Positions 28,577-38,274 of a stretch of 64,000 bases of DNA are shown in pieces. Made by a program: the position numbers and the translations under genes. The notes under the pieces are model-generated. The model worked only from the letters and a program-made list of their open reading frames with translations, ran no database searches and had not been told where the DNA came from. Source of the DNA: Jiulongibacter sp024742395 (GTDB lineage Bacteria > Bacteroidota > Bacteroidia > Cytophagales > Spirosomataceae). Numbering within the stretch: position 1 is the stretch's first letter; every line of letters begins with the position of its first letter. The stretch lies in NCBI GenBank assembly GCA_965249455.1, contig OZ252236.1, forward strand, positions 434,001 to 498,000. Direction: 5' to 3'.

Positions 28577-29172
28577 TGCATCCGCTTAAAGCAGAATTTA
28601 TAAAAAGTACACCAACGGTAGAAAATTGCCCTAAGGCAGATAAGCCGGAATATGCCTTCATTGGGAGGTCAAACGTGGGTAAGTCATCACTAATCAATAT
28701 GATTACAGGCGTTAAAAAACTGGCAAAAACCTCCTCTACCCCGGGAAAAACACAACTAATAAATCACTTCCTGATAGAAGATAGCTGGTATCTTGTCGAT
28801 TTGCCGGGTTATGGCTTTGCCAAAGTTCCTGTGAAAGAAAAGGCTAAATGGGAGAAAATGACCTGGGACTATCTTGAAAAAAGAGAAAACCTACTTTACG
28901 TTTTTGTCTTAATAGACTCCAGAATTCCTCCTCAAAAAATAGATTTGGAGTTTGTAAACAAACTTGGAGAAAAAGAAATACCCCTAAAGCTTATCTTCAC
29001 TAAATGGGATAAAGTAAAACCACTGAAAGGTCAAAAAAATATTAACGACTTTAAGATGGCTCTTACGGAAAGGTGGGCCATTTTACCTGAACATTTCATT
29101 ACATCTTCAGAAAAGGGCTCAGGCCGAATGGAGGTTTTACAGCTTATAGATGAGATCAACCAATCGAATTAG
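28576..29172 (+). CDS. engB: Ribosome biogenesis GTPase EngB/YsxC
   Basis: 198 residues, standard family size. P-loop GTPase with G1 (GRSNVGKSS), G2 around SSTPGKTQ, G3 (DLPGYGFAKV) and G4 (TKWDK). It assists assembly of the large ribosomal subunit. The start overlaps the fur-like stop. The last gene of the tight gldB-ABC-fur-engB unit. Confidence 0.95.
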   Translation: MHPLKAEFIKSTPTVENCPKADKPEYAFIGRSNVGKSSLINMITGVKKLAKTSSTPGKTQLINHFLIEDSWYLVDLPGYGFAKVPVKEKAKWEKMTWDYLEKRENLLYVFVLIDSRIPPQKIDLEFVNKLGEKEIPLKLIFTKWDKVKPLKGQKNINDFKMALTERWAILPEHFITSSEKGSGRMEVLQLIDEINQSN

Positions 29173-29257
29173 TAAATTTTTTTAATAATTGGGTAAACTT
29201 TCTTAAAATTCAGCGAATTAATGTTTCTCATGCATATGGTCAAAAAACAATTTGACT

Positions 29258-29265
29258 TATATTTG
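29258..29265 (+). promoter_or_regulatory. -7 promoter element of the ROK gene
   Basis: TATATTTG, an exact TAnnTTTG, 29 bases before the ATG. No -33 box recognised. Confidence 0.45.
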
Positions 29266-29294
29266 CCGACAAGGATTATCTAACTTATAAAATA

Positions 29295-30203
29295 ATGGCT
29301 GCGGAATACTTGGGAATTGACATAGGCGGAACAAACGTAAAAATGGGCATTGTGGATGCCGAAACCGGAAACTTATCTAATTTTTACAGCCATGATACTG
29401 GCAGCTGGAGAAAGTCTGGTCACTTTGTTAAAAGGCTGGGAGACGCTATAGCCATTCAATTAAAGGAAAATCCTAAAGTAGAAAAATGTGGTATTGGGGT
29501 GCCCGGGCTTATTACAAGAGACCGCCAAAGCCTGATAGAAATTACAGCAATACCAGAAATAAATGGCCTTCATGTTATCCCTGAACTTTCTGAGCGTTTT
29601 CCGGGTAAGGAATTCTTTTTAGAAAACGATGCCAATGCGGCAGCTTTAGGAGAATACTATTTCGGTGAAGATGGCGTACCAGAGGATTATATCTTTGTTA
29701 CACTCGGCACAGGAGTGGGAGGTGCTGCTATTATTGATAAAAAAGTATTTAAAGGTGGTGGCGGAAACGCCATGGAGCCTGGTCATATGCCCTCTAAACA
29801 CGGCAGAGTTCTGGAAAGAAACATTGGTAAAGTAGAGCTCTTAGATTTAGCCACAGCCATGAGAAAAGACTGGAAATCTGACACTAAGCTGCCAAATGAT
29901 GGCTCAATCTCCACTACGGGGCTTGTAGCTGCCGCTTCAGAAGGAGATAAGCTGGCTCTGGCTATTTTTGATGAAGTAGGCTCTATGCTAGCGGATGGAC
30001 TTGTATCTATGATCAGAATTCTGGATATCACCACAATTCTGATAGGCGGTGGCCTGTCAGCTTCTTTTGACTATATAATGCCGGCTGTAAATCGCCAACT
30101 GGAATATTGGCTTACACCCTATTACCTTGAAACTATAGACATTAAGAGGGCAACATTAGGAAATGATGCCGGCTTACTTGGTGCAGCCAGTTTGTGTTTC
30201 TAA
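29295..30203 (+). CDS. ROK family sugar kinase (glucokinase-like)
   Basis: 302 residues. N-terminal phosphate-binding loop DIGGTNVKMGIVD, catalytic Asp region ENDANAAALGE and second glycine loop TLGTGVGGAAI. ROK kinases phosphorylate glucose, mannose, N-acetylglucosamine and similar sugars. The family's zinc motif CxCGxxGC is missing: the matching region reads MEPGHMPSKHGR with no cysteines, which is seen in the polyphosphate-glucokinase-like branch. Substrate and phosphate donor are undecided. Confidence 0.87.
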   Translation: MAAEYLGIDIGGTNVKMGIVDAETGNLSNFYSHDTGSWRKSGHFVKRLGDAIAIQLKENPKVEKCGIGVPGLITRDRQSLIEITAIPEINGLHVIPELSERFPGKEFFLENDANAAALGEYYFGEDGVPEDYIFVTLGTGVGGAAIIDKKVFKGGGGNAMEPGHMPSKHGRVLERNIGKVELLDLATAMRKDWKSDTKLPNDGSISTTGLVAAASEGDKLALAIFDEVGSMLADGLVSMIRILDITTILIGGGLSASFDYIMPAVNRQLEYWLTPYYLETIDIKRATLGNDAGLLGAASLCF

Positions 30204-30212
30204 AATCCAAAT

Positions 30213-30701
30213 TTACTGATTCAAAATTGAATTAGTAATCAGAGGGCGTGCCCCTTGCAGTATATTACTGGAGCTGGCATAAGAAAAACCTCTCCATAAA
30301 ATGCTATTGGCTTTGGTATCCATCATTTGTATGAATAAGGTATTGCCTCTGGTTTTTACTTTAGTGGGCTCTAATAACCTCTTTCCATCTGTTGTTTGAT
30401 AGGTATTCCCTGTTAACAACTCTACTCCTTTTGGAAACTCTGTGACAAACACTAGTACCTCAGGGTTCTCGGTATCGTAAAAATAATTACGTCTTCTTAA
30501 TTCTTTAAAAATTGATTTCTCAGTTGACTCCCAACGGTCATTTTTAGGACTGATTCCATCTTTGGCAAAAGCAAAACTTTTTAGCTCTTGCGTCTTGGGT
30601 AAACTTTTATGTCCAAATGCCGTATATGACTTTTGAGAACAAGAAGCCAAGCTCATTACGATGGCAACACCTAAAATACTTCCTAACACTTTCATCTTCA
30701 A
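30213..30701 (-). CDS. DUF4136-like lipoprotein
   Basis: 162 residues. Lipobox SLASC (C21), then a domain with the DUF4136 pattern: a SFAFAKDGI strand near the start, a helix with FKELRRRNYFYDTENPEVLV, and a late strand TLFIQMMDTKANSILWRGFSY. Function unknown, outer-membrane-associated by inference. Convergent with the ROK gene, 9 bases apart. Confidence 0.7.
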   Translation of the reverse strand: MKMKVLGSILGVAIVMSLASCSQKSYTAFGHKSLPKTQELKSFAFAKDGISPKNDRWESTEKSIFKELRRRNYFYDTENPEVLVFVTEFPKGVELLTGNTYQTTDGKRLLEPTKVKTRGNTLFIQMMDTKANSILWRGFSYASSSNILQGARPLITNSILNQ

Positions 30702-30946
30702 CAGGTTTTATTGTTTTACAAAGATCGCGAAAGGGATTCGAATTGATGAATATTTTTTGCACTTTTTACATAAAAAATAACACTTTAATAATAATTACGG
30801 CATCTCTAAATATTTAACTTTTATTCTTTGGCAAAGCCTCATTGCTAAGAAATAATCTTCTAATTCCTGGCCAAAAGCAACCATCGGCCAAATGCCTACA
30901 TCTAGTCAACAAAGAAGCTATTTTAAGAAAACAAAAACATTACATT

Positions 30947-31672
30947 ATGAAAAAGCTATTTAAACCTATTTTGACTCTTGCGGCCTGTGCCCTGTTTACC
31001 TCAAATTCATTCTCTCAAGACCACAATAACGACTGGGGAGATCATGACTGGGATAACCAAAACCATTCGAAGCACCGAAGAAACAAACCTCAAAACATCT
31101 TTGACAAAAAGGATTTTGGTCTTATCCTTGGCCTAAACAGCTACGACAAGGCAATTGATATGCCAGAGCTGAATACATGGCAGTCAAGATACGTGGCTTT
31201 GCAGTGGAGAAGAAATCATAAACTCATTACTGGTCGTCAGGTAGATGTAGCTTTGGGCACCGGATTGGAGATAGCCTGGAACAACTTTATGATGAAATAT
31301 GACGAGCAATACTATGAAGACGGAAACATAGCAGACTTTGAGCTGGTAGACGAGCCACTAATCAAGTCGAAGTTAGTTGTCAATAACCTGAATATCCCGG
31401 TCATGTTACAGTTTGGGTTCAAAGAAAGCAACTTCCGTTTCGGTGTGGGTGCATATGGCGGAATTAGAATAAACAGTTACCAGAAGTTTGAAGACTCTGC
31501 AGGAAAGTTTAAAGAAAAGGGGGAGTATAACCTCCGCAAATTCAATTACGGCTTAATGGCTGAAGCCGGGCGTGGCGACATGAGGCTTTTTGCCAAATAT
31601 GATATGCTTCCACTATTCAATGATAACAATCCTATAAACGGAAATGTATTCACAGTAGGGCTTAGACTGTAA
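30947..31672 (+). CDS. Outer-membrane beta-barrel protein
   Basis: 241 residues from the ATG at 30947, which gives a signal peptide ending SNSFSQD; the frame is open back to 30842 but that part is not signal-like. The mature N-terminus is His/Asp/Asn-rich (DHNNDWGDHDWDNQNH), possibly metal-binding or a linker, followed by barrel strands to the terminal FTVGLRL, the aromatic/aliphatic end of Bacteroidota outer-membrane barrels. Function unknown. The 245 bases upstream hold no gene. Confidence 0.75.
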   Translation: MKKLFKPILTLAACALFTSNSFSQDHNNDWGDHDWDNQNHSKHRRNKPQNIFDKKDFGLILGLNSYDKAIDMPELNTWQSRYVALQWRRNHKLITGRQVDVALGTGLEIAWNNFMMKYDEQYYEDGNIADFELVDEPLIKSKLVVNNLNIPVMLQFGFKESNFRFGVGAYGGIRINSYQKFEDSAGKFKEKGEYNLRKFNYGLMAEAGRGDMRLFAKYDMLPLFNDNNPINGNVFTVGLRL

Positions 31673-31690
31673 TCTCAACTCCTATAAAAC

Positions 31691-31725
31691 AAAAGAGGCC
31701 TTGCTGAATTAGCAAGGCCTCTTTT
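31691..31725. terminator. Bidirectional terminator
   Basis: AAAAGAGGCCTTGCT ... AGCAAGGCCTCTTTT, perfect 15-bp arms with a 5-base loop between the convergent barrel gene and reductase gene; both sides end in a T or A run. Confidence 0.88.
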
Positions 31726-31727
31726 GT

Positions 31728-32783
31728 TTATTCTATCTCAACTACCACCCCATCTGTCATCGGATGCGAAACACAGGTCAAGACAAAACCTTCTTTTATC
31801 TCAGCCTCTGTTAAACCATCGTCTTCGTCCATTTTTATCTTACCTTCTGTGCATTTTCCTAAGCAGGCCGTACACATACCTGCCTGACATGAATAGGGTA
31901 AGTCAATGTCTAACTCTAAAGCAGCTTCCAGGATAGTCTGATGCGGTTCCACTTTAAATGTGAAATCATCACCATCATATTTTACTGTTATTTCTCTGGT
32001 TTGAAGACCGTCTGTTTCCGGAAGTTCTACTTCCTCATCGAGCATCGGTGCATTGAAGTTTTCTTTAAAAATACGTTCTTTCGGCACCTCAAACATTTTA
32101 AGCATATCCAGCACCTCTTGCATCATTCCCTCGGGTCCGCATAAATAAAACTCCTCGTGCTTAAAATGAATATCAAACTCTTTAAGCATGACCACGATAT
32201 TGGCCTTATTTATTCTTCCTCTAAGACCTGCCCAGGAATCCACAGGTTTACTTAAAACATGAACCACCTGAAATCGTTTTCTGTCAGCCAGTTCCATATC
32301 CACGAGTTTCTTCCAGAATATGATACTCTCCACCGTTCTACTACCATAAACCAAAGACACCTTTGATTTGGGCTCTGCCTTTAAGATGGTTTTAGCGATT
32401 GAAATCAAAGGAGTAATTCCGCTACCACCTGCGATTAGCACCACGTGTCTGCTATTGTTTGCATCTGGCTCTACAAAAAAGTGCCCCATTGGCTCTAACA
32501 CCTCCAGAAAGTCTCCTTTTTTAACATTGTCAATCAGGTAATTAGAAACCAAACCACCCGCCACTCTTTTGACTGTTATGGCTACAGCTGTATCAGTGTA
32601 AGGTGATGACGACATCGAATAACTCCTGCGTACCTTTTTGCCATTATCTGCCGGCACTATAACGGTAATAAACTGGCCTGACTTATATTTAATCTGTTCA
32701 GATAAGGGATGCCAAAACTCAATGGTCACGGTATCCTCTGTTTCCTTTATGACCTCTTTGACCTGCAAAAAGTATGTCTTCAT
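31728..32783 (-). CDS. PaaE/Hmp-type ferredoxin-NADP reductase with C-terminal 2Fe-2S domain
   Basis: 351 residues. FAD domain (about 5-105, with RRSYSMSSSP), NAD(P) domain (about 110-235, with GGSGITPLISI and CGPEGMM) and a plant-type ferredoxin domain (about 262-351) with cluster ligands C299-x4-C304-x2-C307 and C337. It passes electrons from NAD(P)H to an oxygenase or other acceptor. It resembles PaaE, but no paa genes are present, so the acceptor is unknown. An exact -7 element precedes it. Confidence 0.9.
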   Translation of the reverse strand: MKTYFLQVKEVIKETEDTVTIEFWHPLSEQIKYKSGQFITVIVPADNGKKVRRSYSMSSSPYTDTAVAITVKRVAGGLVSNYLIDNVKKGDFLEVLEPMGHFFVEPDANNSRHVVLIAGGSGITPLISIAKTILKAEPKSKVSLVYGSRTVESIIFWKKLVDMELADRKRFQVVHVLSKPVDSWAGLRGRINKANIVVMLKEFDIHFKHEEFYLCGPEGMMQEVLDMLKMFEVPKERIFKENFNAPMLDEEVELPETDGLQTREITVKYDGDDFTFKVEPHQTILEAALELDIDLPYSCQAGMCTACLGKCTEGKIKMDEDDGLTEAEIKEGFVLTCVSHPMTDGVVVEIE

Positions 32784-32810
32784 TCTATTGAATTTTCAAA
32801 TTTGAAGCCG

Positions 32811-32818
32811 CAAAACTA
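32811..32818 (-). promoter_or_regulatory. -7 promoter element of the reductase gene
   Basis: TAGTTTTG on the minus strand, exact TAnnTTTG, 27 bases before the ATG. Confidence 0.45.
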
Positions 32819-32960
32819 CGACATGCTCTACTTAAAACCATAAGAGCATTTGAATGGTTTAATGGAATCACTAAATGAACCATTTTGTTCTAAATATGCT
32901 ATTAATAATAAATTAAACTAAAAGAACTACCTTTCAGAAAAGAACGGCCTAAACCTAAAT

Positions 32961-35291
32961 ATGGCAAGAAAAAAGAAAAGCGAGATAAAAAAACAGAAGG
33001 ATGATATCCTTGATTTTTTTCAAAAACACAGAGAAAGACCTTATACATTCTCTGACCTGTACAATCATTTCAGTGTGTACGATAAAGACGATCAGCTATT
33101 TTTTAAACTGATCCTTGAAGAGCTGGAGGAGGGAGGAAAAATAAACCGGGCTGGCAGAGGTAAGTTCACATTAGCCTCTGGCGATACCACCACAGAAGTT
33201 ATTGGAGTACTTGATTATGTAAACCCAAAATTCGGTTTTGTACGCTATGAAGACGGCGAAAAAGACGCATTTATAAGCTCTGATATGATGGGTGGTGCCG
33301 TAGATGGAGATACCGTAAAAGTTAGATTTCTGGGTAGAAAGACCGGTAAAGGAGAAAACCCTGAGGCCAGAGTTACCGAAGTGGTAAAACGAGGCAAAGC
33401 TGAAATAGTAGGAAAGATAAAAATTTACCCCAATTACGCCATTGTAAAGCCAGACAACCGTAAATTTCACGAAGATATATTCATTGCTAAGAGCAATTTC
33501 CTAAATGCTAAAACAGATGACCTGGTCATTGTAAAAATCATTGAATACCCTTCAGATTTTCAGCAAGCCACAGGAAAGGTTGTAGAAGTGCTGGGAAAAT
33601 CAGGAGACAATGATGCCGAAATGCATGCAATCATGGCAGAATTCGGCCTGCCGGTACGGTTTCCTGAAGAAGTAGAGAAGTTGGCAGAAGCCATTCCTGA
33701 GGAAATAGAAGAAGAAGAAATCAAAAAAAGAAGGGATATGCGAGAAATGCTGACCTTCACTATTGACCCGCATGATGCCAAAGATTTTGACGACGCTTTA
33801 AGCTATAAAGTTTTAAACAATGGTCTATGGGAAGTCGGTATTCATATTGCTGATGTAACTCATTATGTAAGACCTGGCAATGTGCTTGAAGAAGAGGCTT
33901 TCAGAAGAGCTACTTCAGTTTATCTGGTAGACAGAACTATCCCAATGCTGCCGGAGAAGCTATCGAATCGATTATGTTCACTCAGACCCAATGAGGACAA
34001 GCTCGTTTTTTCAGCCATCTTTCACGTAGACCTGAACGGCCATGTTCATGATGAGTGGTTTGGCAGGTGTGTTATACATTCTGACAAACGCTTTGCTTAT
34101 GAGGAAGCCCAGGAAGTTTTGGAATTAAAGGAAGGAGAGAATAACCCTGAAGGCGTCAGTGACGAGATAAGAGAATGCCTGCTTACCTTAAATAAAATGG
34201 CCAAAAACCTCAGAGATGAACGTTTCAAAAAAGGAGCCTTCAATTTCGAGACGAACGAGGTTAAATTCAACCTGGATGAAAATGGCAAGCCTCTGGGGGT
34301 TTATCAAAAAGTCAGGAAGGATGCCCATAAGCTTATTGAGGAGTTTATGTTGCTGGCCAATAAAAAGGTTGCGGAGTTTGTCTTTTATGGCAAATTCAGT
34401 GAAAAAGTAAGCAAGGAGGTTAAAAAGAACAAAGAGGCTTCGCCTACCATGGTATACCGTGTCCACGAACCACCAAATCCGGATAAAATTAATACCTTTT
34501 CAGCTTTTGCTGGCAAAATGGGCTTTACCATAAATTCTTCATCACAAGATGCTTTGTCAAGATCGCTTAATGGCCTTATGAGTCAAATAGAAGGTACTCC
34601 CCTTCAAAATGTATTGGAGTCACTGGCCGTGAGAACCATGTCAAAAGCAAGGTATTCAACTGCTCCTCAGGGTCATTTTGGGCTTGCCTTTGATCACTAC
34701 AGCCACTTCACTTCACCTATACGCCGTTATCCTGACATGATGGCACATAGAATGCTTCAGCATTATTTAGATCAGGGTAAAAGCCTGAATAAAGAAGACT
34801 ATGAAGATAAATGTTCCCACTCTTCTGACAGAGAAAAACTGGCGGCAGAAGCTGAAAGAGCCTCTATTAAATACAAGCAGGTAGAGTTTATGAGCTATCA
34901 GGATCGAAATGTCATATACAATGGCGTGGTAACAGGCGTAGCAGACTTTGGAATTTTTGTAGAAATAGAAGGTACTGGCTGTGAGGGCATGGTGAGGCTG
35001 GCAGATCTTAAAGATGATTATTATGATTACGATGCCGATAATTACAGGATAATTGGTCAAAGAAAAGGGAAGATCATTGGTTTTGGTGACGAGGTGAAGG
35101 TCAGCATAAAAGAAACAGATCTGGAAAGAAGAAGCATGGACCTAAACCTGGAAGAGGCAGGTGGAAAAGCCATCAACACCAGAAAGTCGGCACCACGATC
35201 TGCTACCCGTGGCAGAGGTAATTCCTCAAGAAGAGGAGCTAAAAGCAACAAAGTGATACCGCCTAAAAAAGGAAGAAGAAAAAAAAGATAA
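32961..35291 (+). CDS. rnr: Ribonuclease R
   Basis: 776 residues. N-terminal helix-turn-helix-like and cold-shock domains (about 1-215), RNB catalytic domain (about 255-585) with the metal-binding TIDPHDAKDFDDALS, and an S1 domain (about 640-725: YNGVVTGVADFGIFVEI). The tail is strongly basic and low-complexity (RGRGNSSRRGAKSNK...). It degrades structured RNA 3' to 5' and acts in RNA quality control. Monocistronic. Confidence 0.95.
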   Translation: MARKKKSEIKKQKDDILDFFQKHRERPYTFSDLYNHFSVYDKDDQLFFKLILEELEEGGKINRAGRGKFTLASGDTTTEVIGVLDYVNPKFGFVRYEDGEKDAFISSDMMGGAVDGDTVKVRFLGRKTGKGENPEARVTEVVKRGKAEIVGKIKIYPNYAIVKPDNRKFHEDIFIAKSNFLNAKTDDLVIVKIIEYPSDFQQATGKVVEVLGKSGDNDAEMHAIMAEFGLPVRFPEEVEKLAEAIPEEIEEEEIKKRRDMREMLTFTIDPHDAKDFDDALSYKVLNNGLWEVGIHIADVTHYVRPGNVLEEEAFRRATSVYLVDRTIPMLPEKLSNRLCSLRPNEDKLVFSAIFHVDLNGHVHDEWFGRCVIHSDKRFAYEEAQEVLELKEGENNPEGVSDEIRECLLTLNKMAKNLRDERFKKGAFNFETNEVKFNLDENGKPLGVYQKVRKDAHKLIEEFMLLANKKVAEFVFYGKFSEKVSKEVKKNKEASPTMVYRVHEPPNPDKINTFSAFAGKMGFTINSSSQDALSRSLNGLMSQIEGTPLQNVLESLAVRTMSKARYSTAPQGHFGLAFDHYSHFTSPIRRYPDMMAHRMLQHYLDQGKSLNKEDYEDKCSHSSDREKLAAEAERASIKYKQVEFMSYQDRNVIYNGVVTGVADFGIFVEIEGTGCEGMVRLADLKDDYYDYDADNYRIIGQRKGKIIGFGDEVKVSIKETDLERRSMDLNLEEAGGKAINTRKSAPRSATRGRGNSSRRGAKSNKVIPPKKGRRKKR

Positions 35292-35295
35292 AGAA

Positions 35296-36057
35296 TTAAA
35301 CTCTGTTTTGATATGCTTGGGGCTTATGGTTCCAGGTTTTATCAAGATGCCCCTGAATAACCTGATATACCTTTAATTTCAAGGTCTCTATATCTTTCAA
35401 TGTTAGCCCCTCTGTCTGAATAGGTTCCATAAAAATGGCCTTAGGTCGGCCCCACTTTAAAAGGTTCAGCGGCTCATTAATCTTAAAAAAGTTCTCATAG
35501 ACCAAGGGTATGATAGGCACCTTGTTTTCAATAGCCATCACAAAAGGGCCATCTTTAAATGGCGTATGCATCTGCGGTGGGTTTTCAGTAACAATACCAC
35601 CTTCCGGCATGATGAATACGCTTCTTCCGCTCTTGATTGTATCTATCCCTTTCTTGAGTGTTTTAGTACGGCTACCCTTATCTGACCTATCTACCTGAAT
35701 GTGAAGTTTTGCAAACATATAGCCAAATAAAGGAGCCTTTTTAACCGAACTTTTGCCTACATATGCAAAGTAATTATCTACCACATTCATCCCGGCCGCA
35801 ATATCCAGATAAGTAAAGTGGTTAGCCACAAAAACATAGGCCTTTTTGCTATCCGGTTTAAACCTAAACTCTCTTCTTATGGGCATACCCACGCCATAAA
35901 AAAAGATATAAGACCAAAAACGGATGATACGGTGGGCAAAACGATGCCAGCTCTTTTTTTGAATACATAGATAAATAAGAGGAAACAGCAACAAAAATGG
36001 AATTAGGAAAACCAATCCTGCCCAAAGCGTATATAAAATGCTGAGAAATCTTCTCAT
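35296..36057 (-). CDS. plsC: 1-acyl-sn-glycerol-3-phosphate acyltransferase (PlsC-like)
   Basis: 253 residues. Membrane-associated acyltransferase with the HX4D motif in VANHFTYLDIA (about residues 78-88), the second block with RSVFIMPEGGIV and KVPIIPLVY as the fourth. Two N-terminal hydrophobic helices. It acylates lysophosphatidate in phospholipid synthesis, though related enzymes act on other lysophospholipids. The ATG directly follows the TAA of the terC gene. Confidence 0.88.
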   Translation of the reverse strand: MRRFLSILYTLWAGLVFLIPFLLLFPLIYLCIQKKSWHRFAHRIIRFWSYIFFYGVGMPIRREFRFKPDSKKAYVFVANHFTYLDIAAGMNVVDNYFAYVGKSSVKKAPLFGYMFAKLHIQVDRSDKGSRTKTLKKGIDTIKSGRSVFIMPEGGIVTENPPQMHTPFKDGPFVMAIENKVPIIPLVYENFFKINEPLNLLKWGRPKAIFMEPIQTEGLTLKDIETLKLKVYQVIQGHLDKTWNHKPQAYQNRV

Positions 36058-36831
36058 TTATACATTCACTTCGTCCTCTACTATATGTTTCTTTAACTTA
36101 ATAGGTTCTGTATTCTTTCTCATTCTGATGTTTAACATCTCTACCAGAAAAGAGAAAGCCATTGCAAAATAAACATAGCCTTTTGGTACATGAACATGGA
36201 AAGCTTCTGCAACTAAGAGTGTACCTATCATGACAAGGAAAGACAAAGCCAACATTTTAACCGTAGGGTGTGATTCTACAAAATCTCCAACACTCTTTGC
36301 AAAAAGTAGCATTGCAATTGTAGACAGAATAATAGATGCTGCCATAACAGCAATTATGTTTGTCATTCCAATGGCCGTAATAATAGAATCAACAGAGAAT
36401 ATAATATTCACCACCGTAATGTCTAAAATAGCTCTCGAAAGAGAAGGTGCCACCTTTTCGTTTCCATAATCATCATTTTTACCTTCAAGCTTATGATGAA
36501 TTTCGGATGTAGCCTTGTAAAGCAAAAACAATCCTCCGCCTAAAAGAATCAAATTCTTACCACTGAACCCTAAATCCCAAGGAAGCCCAATATCTGAAAG
36601 GTTAAATAAGTCCTTTTCAAGGCCCATTACCCATCCTAATACCAGCAGTAGGGCTATTCGAATAACCATTGCTGAAACCAAACCTAAATTTCTGGCTTTC
36701 TTTTGCTCCTTTAATTCTAATTTTCCGGAGATGATAGAGATAAAAATGATATTATCTACTCCTAATACAATCTCCAAAAGGGTAAGTGTAAAAACACTTG
36801 TGAGTGCTGCTGTGGTTAATAACTCTTCCAT
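36058..36831 (-). CDS. TerC family integral membrane protein
   Basis: 257 residues with about seven hydrophobic helices. The TerC pattern is clear: LTLLEIVLGVDNIIFISI at about 16-33 and VNIIFSVDSIITAIGMT in the middle, each with the conserved Asp. TerC/Alx proteins are linked to metal (Mn2+/tellurite) homeostasis. Its stop abuts the plsC start, so the two are one operon. Confidence 0.9.
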   Translation of the reverse strand: MEELLTTAALTSVFTLTLLEIVLGVDNIIFISIISGKLELKEQKKARNLGLVSAMVIRIALLLVLGWVMGLEKDLFNLSDIGLPWDLGFSGKNLILLGGGLFLLYKATSEIHHKLEGKNDDYGNEKVAPSLSRAILDITVVNIIFSVDSIITAIGMTNIIAVMAASIILSTIAMLLFAKSVGDFVESHPTVKMLALSFLVMIGTLLVAEAFHVHVPKGYVYFAMAFSFLVEMLNIRMRKNTEPIKLKKHIVEDEVNV

Positions 36832-36893
36832 GTATATTTTATTTCTCGCTAAATTATCTCAATTGGCGGTATTCCCAAAAAGCCGTACGAGTA

Positions 36894-37859
36894 TTATTTC
36901 TCAAAATCAGAAACATAGCTTAAAATCTCATTTTCAGACAGGTGCTTTGAGGCAATTACCACTCTGTATTTAAAAGTCACCTTCTCTCCCTTATTCAATT
37001 CTATGTCTGAGTTTTCTTTGCCATCGGTAAAAATCTCTGACCCAATATTGTTTACAGCATATAAACCATAGCCTCTGGCGTGCCAATGAGCGGGGTAATT
37101 CGCATTTTTCGGATGGTCTAAGACCAATACAGAAAGATTCTCATCCTCGATTTTACCTGTTAAGTTCATCCAGGCAGATCTTTTACCCCATACATCCATG
37201 CCTTCTACACCAAAATCATTTAAGTATTTACCAGTGGTTTTGTAAGTCATCTTTGGGTCGTCATGTTCCAGCTCTTTGGCAAGTCGTATAGCTAGCATTC
37301 CTTCTTTATTGTCTTTCATGAGCACCTTATCCAGTGCTTTTAAAGTCGTTATTCTGTCAATTATTCGTACTGAGGCAGTTCCGCTAAAAGTGAAAGTGGT
37401 ATTTTCTTCAAGAAGCTCTTTGTTGTCATATCCTTTCCAGATAGCTGTTACTTTGAGACTTCCCTTTTTCTTACCCCCTTTTAACTCATTAACCTTAGTA
37501 TGAACAATGGTTCCATAATGATGTTTACTCTGATCCCTTTCATAGGAATTGTTCCAAAAGTCATTGGTATTCACATCTCCGTTATTCAGCCACATTCCCA
37601 CATGGTGTGGATGGTCCGTTCTTTCGCCTTCTCTGGGATCTAAAGGCCAGCCTCTGGTAATGAGATGGTTTCCCGGAGAAAGAATAGGATATAAAACGGG
37701 CTTTTTAATGGCATTGTCTGAATCCTTTAAGTAGGATGTAAAAAGCTCATTGCCAATATACACTTCAATTCTTTCGCCATTCAAGGCCTCTTTAAAGTGT
37801 ACCGGCTCTTGTGAAAAGCCAAACTGAACTAAAAACAATAGGAGAATTATCTTTTTCAT
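36894..37859 (-). CDS. Exported DUF6807 (PmoA-like) protein
   Basis: 321 residues from the ATG at 37859 (MKKIILLLF...GFSQEP), which makes a signal peptide; the frame extends upstream to 37937 through the terminator of the trx gene, so the longer form is unlikely. The family signature is RTDHPHHVGMWLNNGDVN and a beta-sandwich of galactose-mutarotase type. Annotated in databases as 'PmoA family', but it has nothing to do with methane oxidation; it is usually found with sugar-catabolic genes. Function unknown. Confidence 0.83.
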   Translation of the reverse strand: MKKIILLLFLVQFGFSQEPVHFKEALNGERIEVYIGNELFTSYLKDSDNAIKKPVLYPILSPGNHLITRGWPLDPREGERTDHPHHVGMWLNNGDVNTNDFWNNSYERDQSKHHYGTIVHTKVNELKGGKKKGSLKVTAIWKGYDNKELLEENTTFTFSGTASVRIIDRITTLKALDKVLMKDNKEGMLAIRLAKELEHDDPKMTYKTTGKYLNDFGVEGMDVWGKRSAWMNLTGKIEDENLSVLVLDHPKNANYPAHWHARGYGLYAVNNIGSEIFTDGKENSDIELNKGEKVTFKYRVVIASKHLSENEILSYVSDFEK

Positions 37860-37886
37860 TTTAATAGGGTTTTCCCAAAAATAGAA

Positions 37887-37919
37887 AATCCCTTGCATGA
37901 TTATATCATACAAGGGATT
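37887..37919 (-). terminator. Terminator of trx
   Basis: Near-perfect 15-bp stem (AATCCCTTGTATGAT on the minus strand, one G-T pair) with a 3-base loop, followed on the minus strand by TTTCTATTTTT. Confidence 0.8.
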
Positions 37920-37939
37920 AATAAGCTTTTGGGCCATTC

Positions 37940-38239
37940 TTATAAATGAGGCGTCACAATACTTTTAAGCTGAGGAAGCATCATAGCACCAGACTGTCTG
38001 AAAAGCTGTTTGCTGTTCTTAAAAACCATAATGGTAGGCACTCCACTTACTTTATATTTTCTCTGCAAAGCAGGGTTTTTATCAATGTCAATTTTTACAA
38101 TTCTTACCTTTTCTCCCATTTCATCTGCAAGCTGCTGTAAGGCCGGAGCCATAGCCTTGCAAGGGCCACACCACTCAGCAAAAAAGTCAATCAATACTGG
38201 CTTCTCGCTGGCTATTAATTCTTCAAATGTACCTGTCAT
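37940..38239 (-). CDS. trxA: Thioredoxin
   Basis: 99 residues, the usual size. Redox motif W23-C-G-P-C27 after IDFFAEW, the VDIDKNP-type strand (VKIDIDKNPALQRKY) and the cis-proline loop GVPTIMVFK. Cytoplasmic dithiol reductant. Monocistronic with its own terminator. Confidence 0.94.
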   Translation of the reverse strand: MTGTFEELIASEKPVLIDFFAEWCGPCKAMAPALQQLADEMGEKVRIVKIDIDKNPALQRKYKVSGVPTIMVFKNSKQLFRQSGAMMLPQLKSIVTPHL

Positions 38240-38274
38240 ATTCCTATCTTTTTAAATTCATCAATTAATAATAA

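Noticed and set aside
30730..30755. GGGATTCGAATTGATG, which looks like a tRNA T-arm
   Set aside because: No acceptor or anticodon stem can be folded around it.
37860..37937. N-terminal extension of the DUF6807 protein to 37937
   Set aside because: The extra residues are translated through the trx terminator hairpin and would precede a normal signal peptide.
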